From assembly GCA_963924555.1 (NCBI GenBank), contig OZ004588.1:3162001-3226000 (forward strand): a stretch of 64,000 bases of DNA, given 5' to 3'. The position numbers were made by a program, and so were the translations under genes. The stretch is from Crambe crambe. Taxonomy: Eukaryota > Porifera > Demospongiae > Poecilosclerida > Crambeidae. Under the pieces are notes generated by a model. That model searched no databases. It was not told the origin of the DNA and worked only from the letters and a program-made list of their open reading frames with translations. Position 1 is the first letter of the stretch. Each line of letters begins with the position of its first letter. Shown here one piece after another: positions 1 to 10,788 of the stretch.

Positions 1-1035
1 TAGTCAACTGCCAAATGAAATCGTCCACTGAATTTTTCCAACCATGTAGTACATTGGTGGGAGGTGTCATAGTCAGGAGTGACTACCTCCATTGATGACT
101 TCCAGGTGACTCCTGACTAGGTGTGGTATAATGTATGCTCATGAATTAATGAGACCAGTAGTAACTAACTAGGCTTCACCCTAATATACTAATTTTTACG
201 CAATTTTTCTACAACTGAAAATATATGGTAGGAAGCACATTACATACTAGCTCTCGAGCTTGCATTGTATTTAAAGCAGAAGTATGGATTTCAGATGCCA
301 AGGGATCTTTGTCTGAGCTAGCAATGCTGAATTTAGTAGCGAAATTTTAATTGTTAAAAGTAATTCGCAGGTGATTCAAAAAAATAAGAAATAAACACAT
401 CAAGAAATTTTCTGCGAAATTTTCCCAATTTACGGTTTTATGTTTCGAGCAATTGCTGAATAAGCTACCACGAAATTATGCCCATTATGCTCAAGTTATG
501 CCCACAATTTATTGAAATTTGGTTGCCCAAAAGTATATTAGTTGTAGATTTATCTTTTTTCGGTCAGTTAGTCACAAACTATACACATGACTAGTCAGTG
601 GCAGTTGTATTGGAGTAGGAGTGATAACTTTATAAGGATTGATCTTGTTAAGATTGATAATGCACATTCCCAGATAGTTGCTCCCAGAAGGTTATCTTTG
701 AGTGATTGCTTACACTGCATGCATAGGGACTTTACTTACTATTTTTCCAAAATTAATATTCTAGCTTTATGCCTGATGGTAGGGAGTACCTATTATGCTC
801 AAGATTATGCCAGTATATTAAATTCGAGCCTAGTAGTAACACTGACTATGAGATACTGCGGTAAGGTGCCCAAACTTGTGTGCTGTATTATATAGATAGT
901 GACGTAAAATGGGCATGGCTAGGCTGGTTATTTCTGGGGCACTACAGTCCACCATTGTCTGGCTGGTTTGGGAATGAGATGGCAGTGGTGGTTTCTTTTT
1001 ACTTCTTAAGAAGTACCCATCTTAATTGCACAGCC
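1..1035. other. Gene-free AT-rich stretch
   Basis: No exon with usable splice sites or a recognisable protein was seen. A short inverted repeat (stem TAGTCAGGAGT against ACTCCTGACTA) lies at about 71-122. The two open frames at 587-1062 have no recognisable domain and look like chance. Confidence 0.5.
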
Positions 1036-1797
1036 AGGGCCGGATCCAGGATTTTTAGATAGGTGGGGTTGCAGGACTAGGAGCACTGCCACACACACAC
1101 TGGGCCATGGGGAAGGGTCAAGAAAGAACAAGTTATTTGAAGGATCCATGTTGGCTTCACTTGCAGGCTGCTACTTCTTGAGCATTTGCTTCATAATGCA
1201 CAAATTTGGATCCAAGAAGTCCAAAATTTTCCCCAAATTTCCCTAAATGGCACATATTTGTGTGCATTATATGACAGCATGAGTATAAGCAAAGGTGTGA
1301 ACCATCTCAAAAATTGCTAGCTAGCTATTACACTCAAACTCTGAAGTGACACATGCAAGGTCACAGGTGTTCATGAAGGAAATCACAGTTAGTATGCACT
1401 GAGTTATCTAATGTGTGACCTTGCAAATGAAAGCCAAAGTGTTCCAAAATTTAAAGTGCAAGTTCACAGGTGTGAAATAAGGAAGTCTCAGTTAGTATCC
1501 ACTGAGTTATCTAATGTGTGAACTTGCCAAACATATACATAGACTTGACCATAGCCTTAGATTATGATGGCAGTAGTAACCACATTAGTTAAGTTAGCTC
1601 ATAATATGTTCCTCTAATTATACTACTTTAGAGCAGAAACACAAGAAAATAGATACGGCTAAGCAAGTAGGCATGATCAAATTGCATTAGCTATTATAGC
1701 TAGTGTATCATTTCATAGCTTGGGAACAAAGGGGGGGGGGGGGGGGGGGGGGGGGGTTGCAACCCCCTCAACCCCACCCCTGGATCTAGCCTTGACA
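1036..1797 (+). repeat. Dispersed repeat, copy 1 (MITE-like)
   Basis: It begins CAGGGCCGGATCCAGGATTT and ends with a rough reverse complement of that head (CCACCCCTGGATCTAGCC). The interior contains a motif of the type tgaagtgaca-catgcaagg and a GCAAGTAGG block that recur in the same order in the copy at 2330-3060. Terminal inverted repeats without coding sequence suggest a non-autonomous DNA transposon. Superfamily not determined. Confidence 0.5.
1731..1756 (+). repeat. Homopolymer G(26)
   Basis: Uninterrupted run of G next to the right end of repeat copy 1. The second copy of the same repeat has a C run at the equivalent end (about 3039-3056). Confidence 0.95.
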
Positions 1798-2329
1798 GCA
1801 TTAGCAATAAAAATATAAAAATGGGTGTGGTTATGGGAGTGGTAGTAGGAGACCCACTATTAAGAAGTACCCTTTAGAAAATCCTGGATCCGCCACTGGA
1901 CGGGGATCTCAACTTCACCCCTGGATCCAGGGATCCAGCCATGTGCTTGTTATAAGATGCCGCCATGTTGGTGTATAGGTGAAGGGTGTGTCTATGAGTA
2001 TGAAGTGTCTGCTACAAGTCAACTCTGACTTCTTTTTAGTGTTAAAATAATTATAATCTAACGACTCCTAAAGGCAAACTAGTACATTTCTCTTATACCA
2101 TGTACACCAATATGGACAAGTCCAACGTTATAGAAAGCCACACCTATTGCAACCTCTCTATAGGAACTAAGGAGGCAGAAATATCATACTGTCTGGAATT
2201 GATAGGCTCCTGCAGATTATGCTCAGATTTATACACAAGATTCTATTCTCAGATTCTCACTCTAGCCCCTATTATTCTTTCAATTGTACCCATCATTCCC
2301 AAAGATTCTCTTATACATAGCTATGGCAA
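1798..2329. other. Intergenic or intron sequence with transposon-end debris
   Basis: Contains isolated pieces related to the ends of the flanking repeats (GATCCGCCACTGG near 1888 and CCCTGGATCCAGGGATCCAG near 1918). No gene signal seen. Confidence 0.45.
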
Positions 2330-3060
2330 CAGGGCTGGATTTGGATTATTAAATAGATGGAGTTGCATGACTATGGGCACACACTGGACCATGGGGGAGG
2401 GTGTGGGAAAGGGCATATATGGCATGGGAATTATTTGGAGGACCATGTATGTTGGCTTCACTGATAGTTTGCCACATTTTGAGCTTTTAAAGTTTGTGCA
2501 TAAAATTGAATAATCCAAGTAGAGTAGTCTCCTATACCATAGATACATTTGTGTATGGTGTTACATTCCTGTGAGTTGTTATAAACTAATGGTTTGTAAC
2601 CTCAATACATAATCAAACCATGATAATAACGTTGAGGTGCATGCCTATACCAACTATCCCTAATAATGTAGCAGTTATTTTTGCTGGCTTCTTCAAGCTT
2701 CTTCTTCAATCTTGTTCAGCTTCTTGCCCTATTCCACCACCTCTAAATGGCATGTGTGGTCAGTCATATGCTAGCATTTGTGTAGGTAAGGGGTGGACCA
2801 CACCAAAATTATGACATCTTTGAAGTGACATATGCATGGAAATCAGTTTTTATGTACCAAGTTATAAAATGTGTGTCCTTGAAAGTGCAAGTCACTGTTT
2901 CTTACCACTTTGATGAAGTATGAAGTATATATAATTATTATGAAGTATTATTATTGTCAAAGTAGAAATGCACATGACCAAGCAAGTAGGTATGGTCAAA
3001 ATCACTGTGCACCGTTTTAGGGGAGTGGCGGCCAACCACCCCCCCCCCCCCCCCCCGAAT
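2330..3060 (+). repeat. Dispersed repeat, copy 2 (diverged)
   Basis: Collinear with the repeat at 1036-1797: similar head (CAGGGCTGGATTTGG), the same GGACCATG, GTTGGCTTCACT and GCAAGTAGG landmarks in order, then a C homopolymer. Strongly diverged from copy 1, so an old duplication or independent insertions. Open frames at 2100-3156 fall on this repeat and are not supported as genes. Confidence 0.45.
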
Positions 3061-3331
3061 ATGTTAGGGAAAGTCCAACTTTTGAACTTTGTGGATGTCA
3101 CCATCTTATTCACCCATAATCTTGACTGTGTGGTGTGTTGGGGTGTGCCAAATTAAACAGCTGTGGGTCCCTTTCCATAGGAGCTGCTGAGTCAGTTTGG
3201 GGAGTCCAAAACTCACGGATTTTCACCTGCTGAGCAATATGCATTGATATATTTTCACTAAGTTGTGGTTAATATGGGTACATCCCTGCTGATATCTATT
3301 AATTAGTGTGTCATTGATATTTTGTTTGTAG

Positions 3332-3598
3332 CTCCTCCACTGAGCTTAAGCAATGTTGTTGCAGTCCTAAACAAACTTTCGTGGAGCCGTGTTGGTGAAA
3401 TACTGAGAGTCCCCGAGACTAAGTTAAATACTATCGAAGACGAGTGTGATACGGATGAGGAAAGACTTTTTGCCACTGTTAAGTATTTTTTATTAAATGA
3501 TCCGAATGCGTCCTGGAGGAGACTTATACGTCGGCTTGACGTGTATAGCCATTCAGATATAGCAGACAGGATACGGAAGTATGCAGAGAAACTAACAG
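3332..3598 (+). CDS. Death-domain exon A (phase 1-1)
   Basis: A single exon encodes a complete Death-fold domain, the helical adaptor module used for homotypic signalling contacts in apoptosis and innate immunity. The sequence shows the expected pattern: LSWSRVGEILRVP, a conserved acidic TDEERL stretch, then the hallmark ASWRRLIRRLD and a final amphipathic helix IADRIRKYAEKL. The acceptor is TTTGTTTGTAG just before 3332 and the donor is ACAG-GTTAGT after 3598. Both boundaries fall after the first codon base, so the exon is symmetric and can be skipped or shuffled in frame. It is the first of three Death-like exons on this strand before the GTPase exon at 21412. Whether they form one gene cannot be decided without transcripts. 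I see no start codon; the real 5' exon is elsewhere or left of the window. Confidence 0.8.
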
Positions 3599-4036
3599 GT
3601 TAGTGAGAGCTTCAAACATATTGACATATGTACATGAATAGGTTGCATGTGCAGTTAAAACATTGCTGCTGTTCTGTTCCACAGGACTCAGTTGTATTAT
3701 CTCTAATCTCCATGACGTTTTACATAATTACATAATTATATCTGCTGAGTCAGCTATATCATTGTAACTACTTGACTGCTGCACATGCTGAGACCCATGC
3801 CCAGTTGTTAAGAGTAGAGACTCAAAGCCTGTAGTACATGTAACAAAGTTTAATTTTTTGCTTGTCAATTTCATTGCACTATTACATTCACTCTGACGCC
3901 TTGAAGTTAATGAGTTATGTATGTAACTCTTTACTGGTATAAAATAGAGTCTTATAGTAGCCACCATTAGAACCAACATGTATACAATCAGCTCTCTGCT
4001 GATGTCTGAAATCAGTCTGGAATCAACAAAGTTATA
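3599..4036 (+). other. Intron sequence, no feature
   Basis: Follows donor GTTAGT. No repeat or gene recognised up to the start of the pogo-like element. Confidence 0.5.
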
Positions 4037-4269
4037 CTGTAGTTCCAGAAATTTCCAAGTTGAAATATTTCACATTTTTATTTTTTAATTTCGGAAACAT
4101 TATATACAACATCCAAAATTTTTCAACAATGAATTGTTATTGCATCCAGATGTGCGTGAATTAGAGTTCGACTAGTTACTGCATGTATGTATGTAATGGT
4201 AGAGTCCATGGCTGAGTCACAATGTGAGGTGGATTCCTGCATCAGAGACTGTCATGAATACAGAGCAAT

Positions 4270-4521
4270 ATGGACAGCAGCTATTGGAGTCTCTTTGTTG
4301 TATTAGGGGAGCCTACTAATACAATAGATCAATACGCTGTTGCTGTAATTAGAAGTGGACTAGTTGTTGGACATTTGCCTAAGAAGATTTCAAGAGTTTG
4401 CTCACTTTTTTTGAGGAGAGGAGGTACCATATATTGTATAGTTACCAACACCAGGAGATATTCCGCAGACCTCCCTCAAGGTGGATTAGAGATCCCCTGT
4501 ACTCAGGGATCAATTCTTTGA
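4270..4521 (+). CDS. HIRAN-like passenger ORF of the pogo-like element
   Basis: An 84-codon ORF with GEPTNTIDQYAVAVIRSG, VVGHLPKKISRV, FLRRGGTIYC and a C-terminal GGLEIPC. The pattern (acidic E-P-x-N, then D-x-x-A-V-A-V, then V-G-H-L-P) is that of HIRAN-type beta-barrel domains, which in other proteins bind DNA ends or stalled forks. That function is family knowledge and not shown here. It lies inside the terminal inverted repeats of a DNA transposon, opposite in strand to the transposase, so it is probably a transposon cargo gene, not a host exon. The ATG at 4270 is the first in frame; upstream exons are possible. It has no obvious zinc or nuclease motif. Confidence 0.6.
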   Translation: MDSSYWSLFVVLGEPTNTIDQYAVAVIRSGLVVGHLPKKISRVCSLFLRRGGTIYCIVTNTRRYSADLPQGGLEIPCTQGSIL

Positions 4522-5903
4522 GAAGACACTTAAAAAAATGAATGCCCAATCTCAATTCATAATCAGTATTTAAATCATTGTTTTCATCTGCTAAAATTAT
4601 ATTATAAAAGTTACTACCGTACAGCGTTTTTTTTATTTTATATTTCGTTAATCATCAAAGGACAATACAGATGAAGAATTACGGTAGTCTTTTATTCGGT
4701 ATGGTACGATTATTTTAGCACATGTACAACAATATCTGCGGACTTCGCTTCACAGCTGCTTTTTCATTGGCTTGCATACTATTCTTTGCCTTCATTTCTT
4801 CAGGTATAGCCCTCTTCGCAATCGTGGCGACTTCTTAAGTGATGGAATCTAGCTAGCTAAGAAGAAAGTGGACCAGAAGGTTATGCATATATTGCATGCT
4901 GTAGTTGAATGTACGAACGTCTACATGTGGCTAAATGGTGGCTTTATATTGGAAATAGGAAAATTTTTGATAGACTGATTACTGAAATTACCGAATTTTT
5001 ATTCCCACCAAGATTATCCCGCTGCAAGGTACACATTAAGTACATCAATCAATCACCGTTCACATCCACTTCTTCTATCTCTGAATCTTCCACACCAAGT
5101 GCTTTATTGTCAATATCAAGTGCTTGACATATTCCAGCTTCGTTCACTATGAATGACGGATTATCAGCAATGTGCTGAACACTCTTGACAAGCCATTTGG
5201 CACCAAGTTCTTTCATAGCTGGTAAACATAGGTCAGCAGGTTCCAATCTTGATCCAACTGCTCTGCTATTTGACTTGAATACCAGTCTTGAAATTTTTGC
5301 CGAAGAAAATCCTTCACAGGCTTATTAACAGAGATGTCCACTGGCTGTAATAAATCTGTGGTATTAGCAGGCAACAAACAAACATGAATAGAATTCTCTT
5401 CAAGAATAGCATTAACACATGGAGTGATTTGACCTTTAAAATTATCCATAATCACAAGGGCAGACTTGTCTTCCCCCAAATTGTCTCTTTGCTTTTCAAC
5501 ATATGGAATGATTATGGCTTTGATGTATTGAAACATCGTTTCTTCATTTGACCAATGTTTGGGTGAATGTGTAATATCCCAGTCACTTGGAAATTTGAAA
5601 TGGGGGTGTTGAATGGGGGTGACAACGGTTTGTCTTGACAGTGGAAGTGATTTCATTTAGAAATTCAAATGTGAAAAATTGGCAACACTAAATTTGTTCT
5701 TTGTTGTGGTGGCTTTTCACTGGACAAATTTCATCCACACAAGAAGTGAATTTGCCCATGGTCTGTAGCCACCAAACTCTTCTAACTTGAACTTGTCGTA
5801 TGCCATCACAATACCTCGAGCAGCAGCAACAACAATACATGCAGATACAACACCTCCAGCTTCTCTCAGTTTCAGCAAATATGCTTGCACAACCATTGTC
5901 ATA

Positions 5904-7037
5904 GGGTGGAATGTCCCCCGCTTAGAATGACCCGGGGGTCATTTTACCCTAGGGTGAAGTGACCTGGCTAACCTAGGCTGGAATGACCCCCCTGGGTCAC
6001 TCAGCCCTAGGGTATATTGACCCCTCTAGGATGTAGTGACCCCCTGGGTCACTTTGCCCTTTGGTATAATGACCTCTCCCTCCCCGTCTCTACATAGGAT
6101 GTGGAATTAGACAATCAAATCGATTACTTTGGTGAACATCAAAACCACTTGATACTTTTTTTTCTGCTGGTGCTGTGACACATTGCACTGAGTCTTGGCA
6201 TGAGCTGGAACTGATCATTTTCCATATTCACTAACAAAAAATCTCAAAGGTAATTGCTGCCAAACTTGAGCTTTTTTCTGGTTTTTCTGCCGTGGAAATG
6301 ATGTCAGTGCCGATTTTCTAACAGTTGAAAAGATGCTTCCGAAACTTGTGTAATATATGCAACAGAGTGACGCTGCAAACAATCACTGCCATTACCCTGA
6401 ATTTTTGCACATTGACGAAACATATATCCAGTGGAGTAGGAATAGGAAATTTATCGGGGGGAGGGGTGAAAGGGACAATAATAAGTTAATCACAGTAATA
6501 GCAACAAAATTCGATCCTTCTGTCATTAAATTGAACATATGCATTAGATAACAGTCAGTAAGCAGCAGTGAAATTGCTGACATCACACTGCAATGACATG
6601 TAATTGCTTGGTGCTTGGTCTTACTTTCAATAATACTGTTCATATTTGGGGGGGGCAGTGCCTCTCCATCTATAGTATTGGGGGGCAGTTGCCCCCCTGC
6701 CCCCCTCTCCCCCCATTCCTACTCCACTGTCTGATATCATAAATATAGTCTCACGGGCCAATCCTTTACCAAAATACACCTCCCGCCGCGCTGATATCAA
6801 CGGAAACTGTTGATATTAAATTAGCCAGGGGCTGCTAAAAAAAACTGTAAAGAAATATTGTTCTGTGATCATGAAGTGCCGAATACTTATTAGAGCATGC
6901 GCAACTCACATGTACACTTTACTTATGTGGGGGTCACTTGACCCTGAGGGGGGTCATTTAACCCTAGATTGGAGTGACCTCAGGGTCACTACACCCTAGG
7001 GTAGAATGACCGGGGGTCACTATACCTTCCAACACCG
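5904..7037. mobile_element. Nested TA-flanked element with GGTCA subrepeats
   Basis: A 1134-bp insertion flanked by TA (5902-5903 and 7038-7039). Removing it with one TA restores the transposase frame exactly (LGDYLD joined to MTMVVQAY), which fixes both ends. Both ends are long inverted repeats built of 20-odd-bp sub-units around TCA-TTTACCCTAGGGT and GTGACCCC motifs (about 5915-6075 and 6925-7030). No transposase was seen; the ORF at 6357-6551 is unrecognised. Non-autonomous, superfamily unknown, TA target preference. Confidence 0.75.
6429..6729. mobile_element. Small foldback inside the nested element
   Basis: Starts CAGTGGAGTAGGAAT and ends ATTCCTACTCCACTG, with G-rich/C-rich sequence next to each end. 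About 300 bp. A third level of nesting is likely, but I could not identify a target duplication. Confidence 0.5.
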
Positions 7038-7622
7038 TATCTAAATAGTCCCCCAGCAAAAGTGGCCTACCACGCTTTCTTTCAGGAAGCTCATCCACTC
7101 ATTATTATCTGTTTTCCGTTTCTCTCTCACACTTTCAAGGTAGTCCTTGATCGAGATGGTACTACTGTTGATTTTCACCCTCAACTTTCAAGAGAAATGT
7201 GCAGCAGCTGCTGAAACTCCATGCTGACTGCATATCTGCCCATATCAGCACAATCCTTAGGACTATATTAATAGAATTGTCATCTTTTTCCTAAGCTAAC
7301 TTAGCTACCTACGTAAGTATATACTTCATATATGGACCACGTTTTTTCTGTTTCTTAGCTTCAACCATCACTTTGTCCACTTCCTTATTAGCGAGCGCTA
7401 CTGCCCTCAAGGTCATAATGTTGGATAAAGATCCACTGGGGCTTGGAAGTCCATCCTTAGCCTTGAAATACTTCCGTAAAGACATGTCTCGAGTATGTCA
7501 GAGCCACGTGTTACCATAATTTAAATTTTCATACAAATATAATTTCTGGTAAGTAGTTTTATTCAGACAATTTAATTTCGGAATACTTCCAACTTAATTT
7601 TTGAATTTTTCTGGAACTATAG

Positions 7623-8975
7623 TAACTAGTATCAATACTCTAAGTGCTAAGTAGATGTTTTCAGAGCTATCTCTAGATCTTGGGGTTAGTAGGTGAATGC
7701 ACTGCACATACAGAAAGAGAGCAAAGAGCATTATAGAAATCCAATAGTCACTGAAAGGACAACAAAGAGGTTCTATGTAACTGAAGTTATTCTGTAATGT
7801 ATGGAAATGAGTTGTCTCACATATCCAGCCTCTTGATTACAACACTGAGATCACTAGCATATGTTACGAAAGGCTATCGTAGAGGTTTTGTCCCTAGGAC
7901 CAGAAGAGGTGTGATTGAGTGAATTAGACTCTTGCTCTCTAATACAATTTCTTTCTTATTTCTTGGAGTTAAATTTTAATAATAAGGTCAGTCAGTCCTA
8001 TTGAAGAGAGCTTCAAGAAATGTGAACAAACTACGTATAGTAGTAAGAGACTTGCTGTATTCTATATTCTGGGGGAAAGTTTAGTATTATTTTGGACAAC
8101 ATCTAGAGGATGAAATTTCCTCTACACCTCCCCCCCTTATGGTTAGTTATACACAAGAATTAGGTAGTTTGAGATTTCCATGCAATGGTTAACAGTGACT
8201 TCTAAATGTTTGACCTCGTAACTTCCCCTCTAAGTTGAAAATCCTCTTATCTGTATGCTTTTGGTACATTATGAAAGAGCCACCTTTGGAAAAGCTGGAC
8301 CATCCACAGCTAGGTATTGTGTCTCTGAGAGTTTGAGTTGAGCATTTGCATGTGATGCATATACACCATAGAATATGTGGTTCATGATTGGAAGACTGTC
8401 AGTTCAGCAGACTAGATCCACCCTTACATGCTCTTACCTGTACAGAAACTATTATGTGTGTCTATAATTGATTTTGTATTTAAAATCATTGAGTGGGAAA
8501 TGGGAGTGGTTATGGGAGGAGTATTTTAGTTCCTCCTCAAAGAAGAATCACATGCCTTCATTTTTTCTAGATTCACCTACTGAGCATACAAAGTCACAAA
8601 AATAGCATACAATATGAGTGCATAATTTGTTTACTGTGCAATGAAGACATGTGAACTTGACCAAACCCATTTCTTACATGTTAGTGATGCTATTCTGCAA
8701 TCAAGTGAATGGCTACACAAGACATGGAAGTGATGCTTTTAGCTAAGTAGAACCCTCACCTCCTAAACAGCCTAATTGATCCGTTGATAGCATAAACTTC
8801 CCCTCCCCTCCCACATTGATTATTAATTGTATTATCCTCAAACATATACACACCCACACACAAACATCCCAGTGCCTCACTCTCTATATGGAACCCTCCA
8901 TGGTGCTTTACTAGTACTGTAAATTCTGTGGGTGTGTCTTATCTGAGGTAATAGAAGTGTTTGTGTCCTCCCCAG
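7623..8975 (+). other. Non-coding interval before Death exon B
   Basis: AT-rich, with a CA-rich patch near 8850. No open reading frame with a recognisable domain, no clear repeat. Confidence 0.5.
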
Positions 8976-9209
8976 ACCCCAGCCTCACCTCTCACAGTTT
9001 GCTGGCTGCTCTGGACACTGTGGGGGCCAATGACTTGGATGGTGTACTTGAGATACCATGGGGAAAGAGGAGGTCACACGAAGAGAAGATAAAGTTCTAT
9101 ATAGATTTTCATCCAAACGCTGGATGGAATCACCTGGCTGGGAAAATTCTCCATGAAGAACAACACAGCGCTCTCGAGAAAATGAAGGGGAATGTAACAG
9201 CTGATAAAG
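8976..9209 (+). CDS. Death-like exon B (phase 1-1)
   Basis: Acceptor GTCCTCCCCAG ends at 8975 and donor AAAG-GTAAGT follows 9209. The 78-residue product starts DPSLTSHSLLAAL and contains GVLEIPWGKRRSHEEKIKFY and GWNHLAGKILHEEQHSALEKM, matching the second half of a Death domain (W in place of the usual SW, then a closing helix). It is more divergent than exon A; the helix-3 region is short. Both junctions are phase 1, as in the neighbouring Death exons, so exons A, B and C are mutually splice-compatible. The DPSLT opening is shared with exon C, which suggests the two arose by duplication. Confidence 0.68.
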
Positions 9210-9413
9210 GTAAGTGTGTGGTAGATGACACATACTAAGTGAGGCAAGGTATAGTCATGTGATTGGTCAACAGTGGATACTCTTTTGAATAAATGACTCT
9301 CCAAGTTCAGGACTATAAATATGAATTTTTTTCTCATGAGAGTGTGGTAACTTTTTTCTCACACAAGCATGCCAATATGGCATAGTCCACCCTCTATCCA
9401 AAATTCCTGTATG

Positions 9414-9717
9414 AAATGTGTCCACCACTATGTGGAGGTTCCTGTGTGTCCACCTGTATGTTGAGGTTCCAGTGTGTCCACAACTATGTGGAGGTCTCAC
9501 CACTATGTGGAGGTCCCAGTGTGTCCACCACTGTGGAGGTCCCAGTGTGTCCACCACTATGTGGACGTCCCAGTGTGTCCAGCACTATGTGGACGTCCCA
9601 GTGTGTCCACCACTATGTGGAGGTCCCAGTGTGTCCACCACTATGTGGAGGTCCCAGTGTGTCCACCACTATGTGGAGGTCCCAGTGTGTTCACCACTAT
9701 GTGGAGGTCCCAGTGTA
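9414..9717 (+). repeat. 28-bp minisatellite, about 11 units
   Basis: Tandem copies of a unit with core CACTATGTGGAGGTCCCAGT followed by GTGTCCAC; spacing measured directly as 28 bp (9611 to 9639). Several units are shortened or carry A-to-C changes. It lies in the interval after Death exon B. Because 28 is not a multiple of three and the unit lacks stops, long frames open on + here are artefacts. Confidence 0.93.
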
Positions 9718-9744
9718 CTTGTATATATCAGTGGAATTGATGTG

Positions 9745-10348
9745 TATGTGTTGTCTACTCATAATGATGTTCATTTGGAGGAAGTTTTGAGAACTACATA
9801 AATGTGGTCTGTGGCATGTAGTGTTGTTGGTCAAATGTAAACAGTCTCTATGGCATGACATCTTGAAACTATTTGACATTAAGCATGCATACCATTGTGG
9901 ATATCCCAGGGTTGCAATTGTAATGTGTATAAGGAAGCTTTTGGGGGAGAGTTAGTACGTAGGGGATGTCCCATTCAGCCAAGAAAATAAGCAATCAGGA
10001 AGTTACGCAATAGTAGTGTAGTGATCAAAATAACAACCTGACACGACATTCTAATCAAGTATATCAGGTACATGCATAACACCAGTAAAGGCATGTAGTG
10101 TTAGTGTTCACAATGCATAGTCATCCTGACCAAAGTGGACTTCAAATTTCAGCTCTACAATGCTATACATTCCTATTCGACATGAACTTCCACATTCTCC
10201 CAGTCTAACATAATGTACTGTTGCCTCTGTATTACTTTTTTTCCCAATGCAGTGCATTGGTTTTCAGTAAATCTAACCAAAAGTTGTTTTTAGTGTTGAT
10301 ACAATATTGTAACAGTTCCCATTGACTGGTTGGTTATTTCCACTAATT
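9745..10348 (+). repeat. Flank copy X, left of truncated Tc1/mariner
   Basis: Nearly collinear with 12239-12897 (shared TATGTGTTGTCTACTCATAA start and TTATTTCCACTAATT end), with small indels. Begins at the TA that is the insertion site of the transposon in the other copy, so it represents the unoccupied site. No coding potential seen. Confidence 0.85.
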
Positions 10349-10350
10349 CA

Positions 10351-10500
10351 TCAGTAAATTTTGAGAGAGGAAACCCTACTGTGATTACCCCTGTTAAAGC
10401 TGCTGAATTGAAGACAATTTATATATCTCAAATTAAAGAACTCTATTCGTTGCTCGAGGTTGGGGCTATAACAGATGGTGACTTTCAAAAAGTATTTTAG
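10351..10500 (+). pseudogene. Second gene of Tc1/mariner, 3' remnant
   Basis: Encodes the C-terminal 50 or so residues of the accessory protein: VNFERGNPTVITPVKAAELK, then IYISQIKELYSLLEVGAITD and GDFQK, stopping at 10498-10500. The pattern (helix, short E-x-G-x-I/L-T turn, D/E-x-x-F) resembles a SHOCT-type C-terminal module. Convergent with the transposase on the other strand. The frame likely once ran slightly further, since ILELMDKL-like codons follow the stop in another frame. The 5' part is missing because the element is truncated. Confidence 0.6.
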
Positions 10501-10788
10501 AACTGATGGATAAATTGTAAGGCTATGTTGCTTTTGATATTACCATACATTCTAATCTTAGCACCCACTAAGATTATGGAGCAAGCAATTGCTTAAATGG
10601 AAAGAATAAATTAGGGGTCTTAATTTGTTATGCACTATTCTATTTAAGAACTGCTTTCTCGTGGTGGGTTTTACCCAAAACTGGCAAGATCTAGACTAGC
10701 TGTAATTTGAAATGATCCTGCAACTTCAGTCTGGTCATAATGCTACGCCTAGAACTTTCTCAGAATATCAGTCTCTAAAAATATATTA

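Larger units (their letters stand above)
5049..7485 (-). pseudogene. Pogo/Jerky-like DDE transposase, broken
   Basis: Reading on the - strand from an ATG at 7485: MSLRKYFKAKDGLPSPSGSL, then a helix-turn-helix-like part (HGVSAAAAHFS, INSSTISIKDYLESV), then KRGRPLLLGDYLD, the helical MVVQAYLLKLREAGGVVSA block and GGYRPWANSLL. After that the middle of the catalytic domain is missing: the sequence jumps to HPHFKFPSDWDITHSPKHWS. VIMDNFKGQ (second catalytic Asp) and LLQPVDISVNKP (third) remain, but the NWDQTG-type first catalytic segment is absent. There are also stops and frame changes, and a separate element interrupts the gene between GDYLD and MVVQAY. It cannot make active transposase. The C-terminal part (LCLPAMKELGAKWLV) is typical of this family and ends at a stop at 5049. 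Confidence 0.8.
4037..7622. mobile_element. Pogo/Tigger-like DNA transposon with nested insertion
   Basis: The ends are inverted repeats, CTGTAGTTCCAGAAA on the left and its near reverse complement TTTTTCTGGAACTATAG on the right, each flanked by TA (4035-4036 and 7623-7624), the target duplication of the Tc1/mariner/pogo group. Inside are a HIRAN-like ORF on + (4270-4521) and a broken transposase on - (5049-7485), arranged convergently. A separate 1134-bp element sits in the transposase. Without it the host element would be about 2.45 kb. It lies in the interval between Death exons A and B. Confidence 0.72.

Noticed and set aside
6357-6551. 64-codon frame inside the nested TA element, with HIDETYIQW reminiscent of a DDE motif
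   Set aside because: Too short, no second or third catalytic motif, and the C-terminal half runs over a G-rich foldback.
9416-9801. Three overlapping + strand open frames of 88-127 codons
   Set aside because: They are read-through of the 28-bp minisatellite in all frames; no domain and no splice support.
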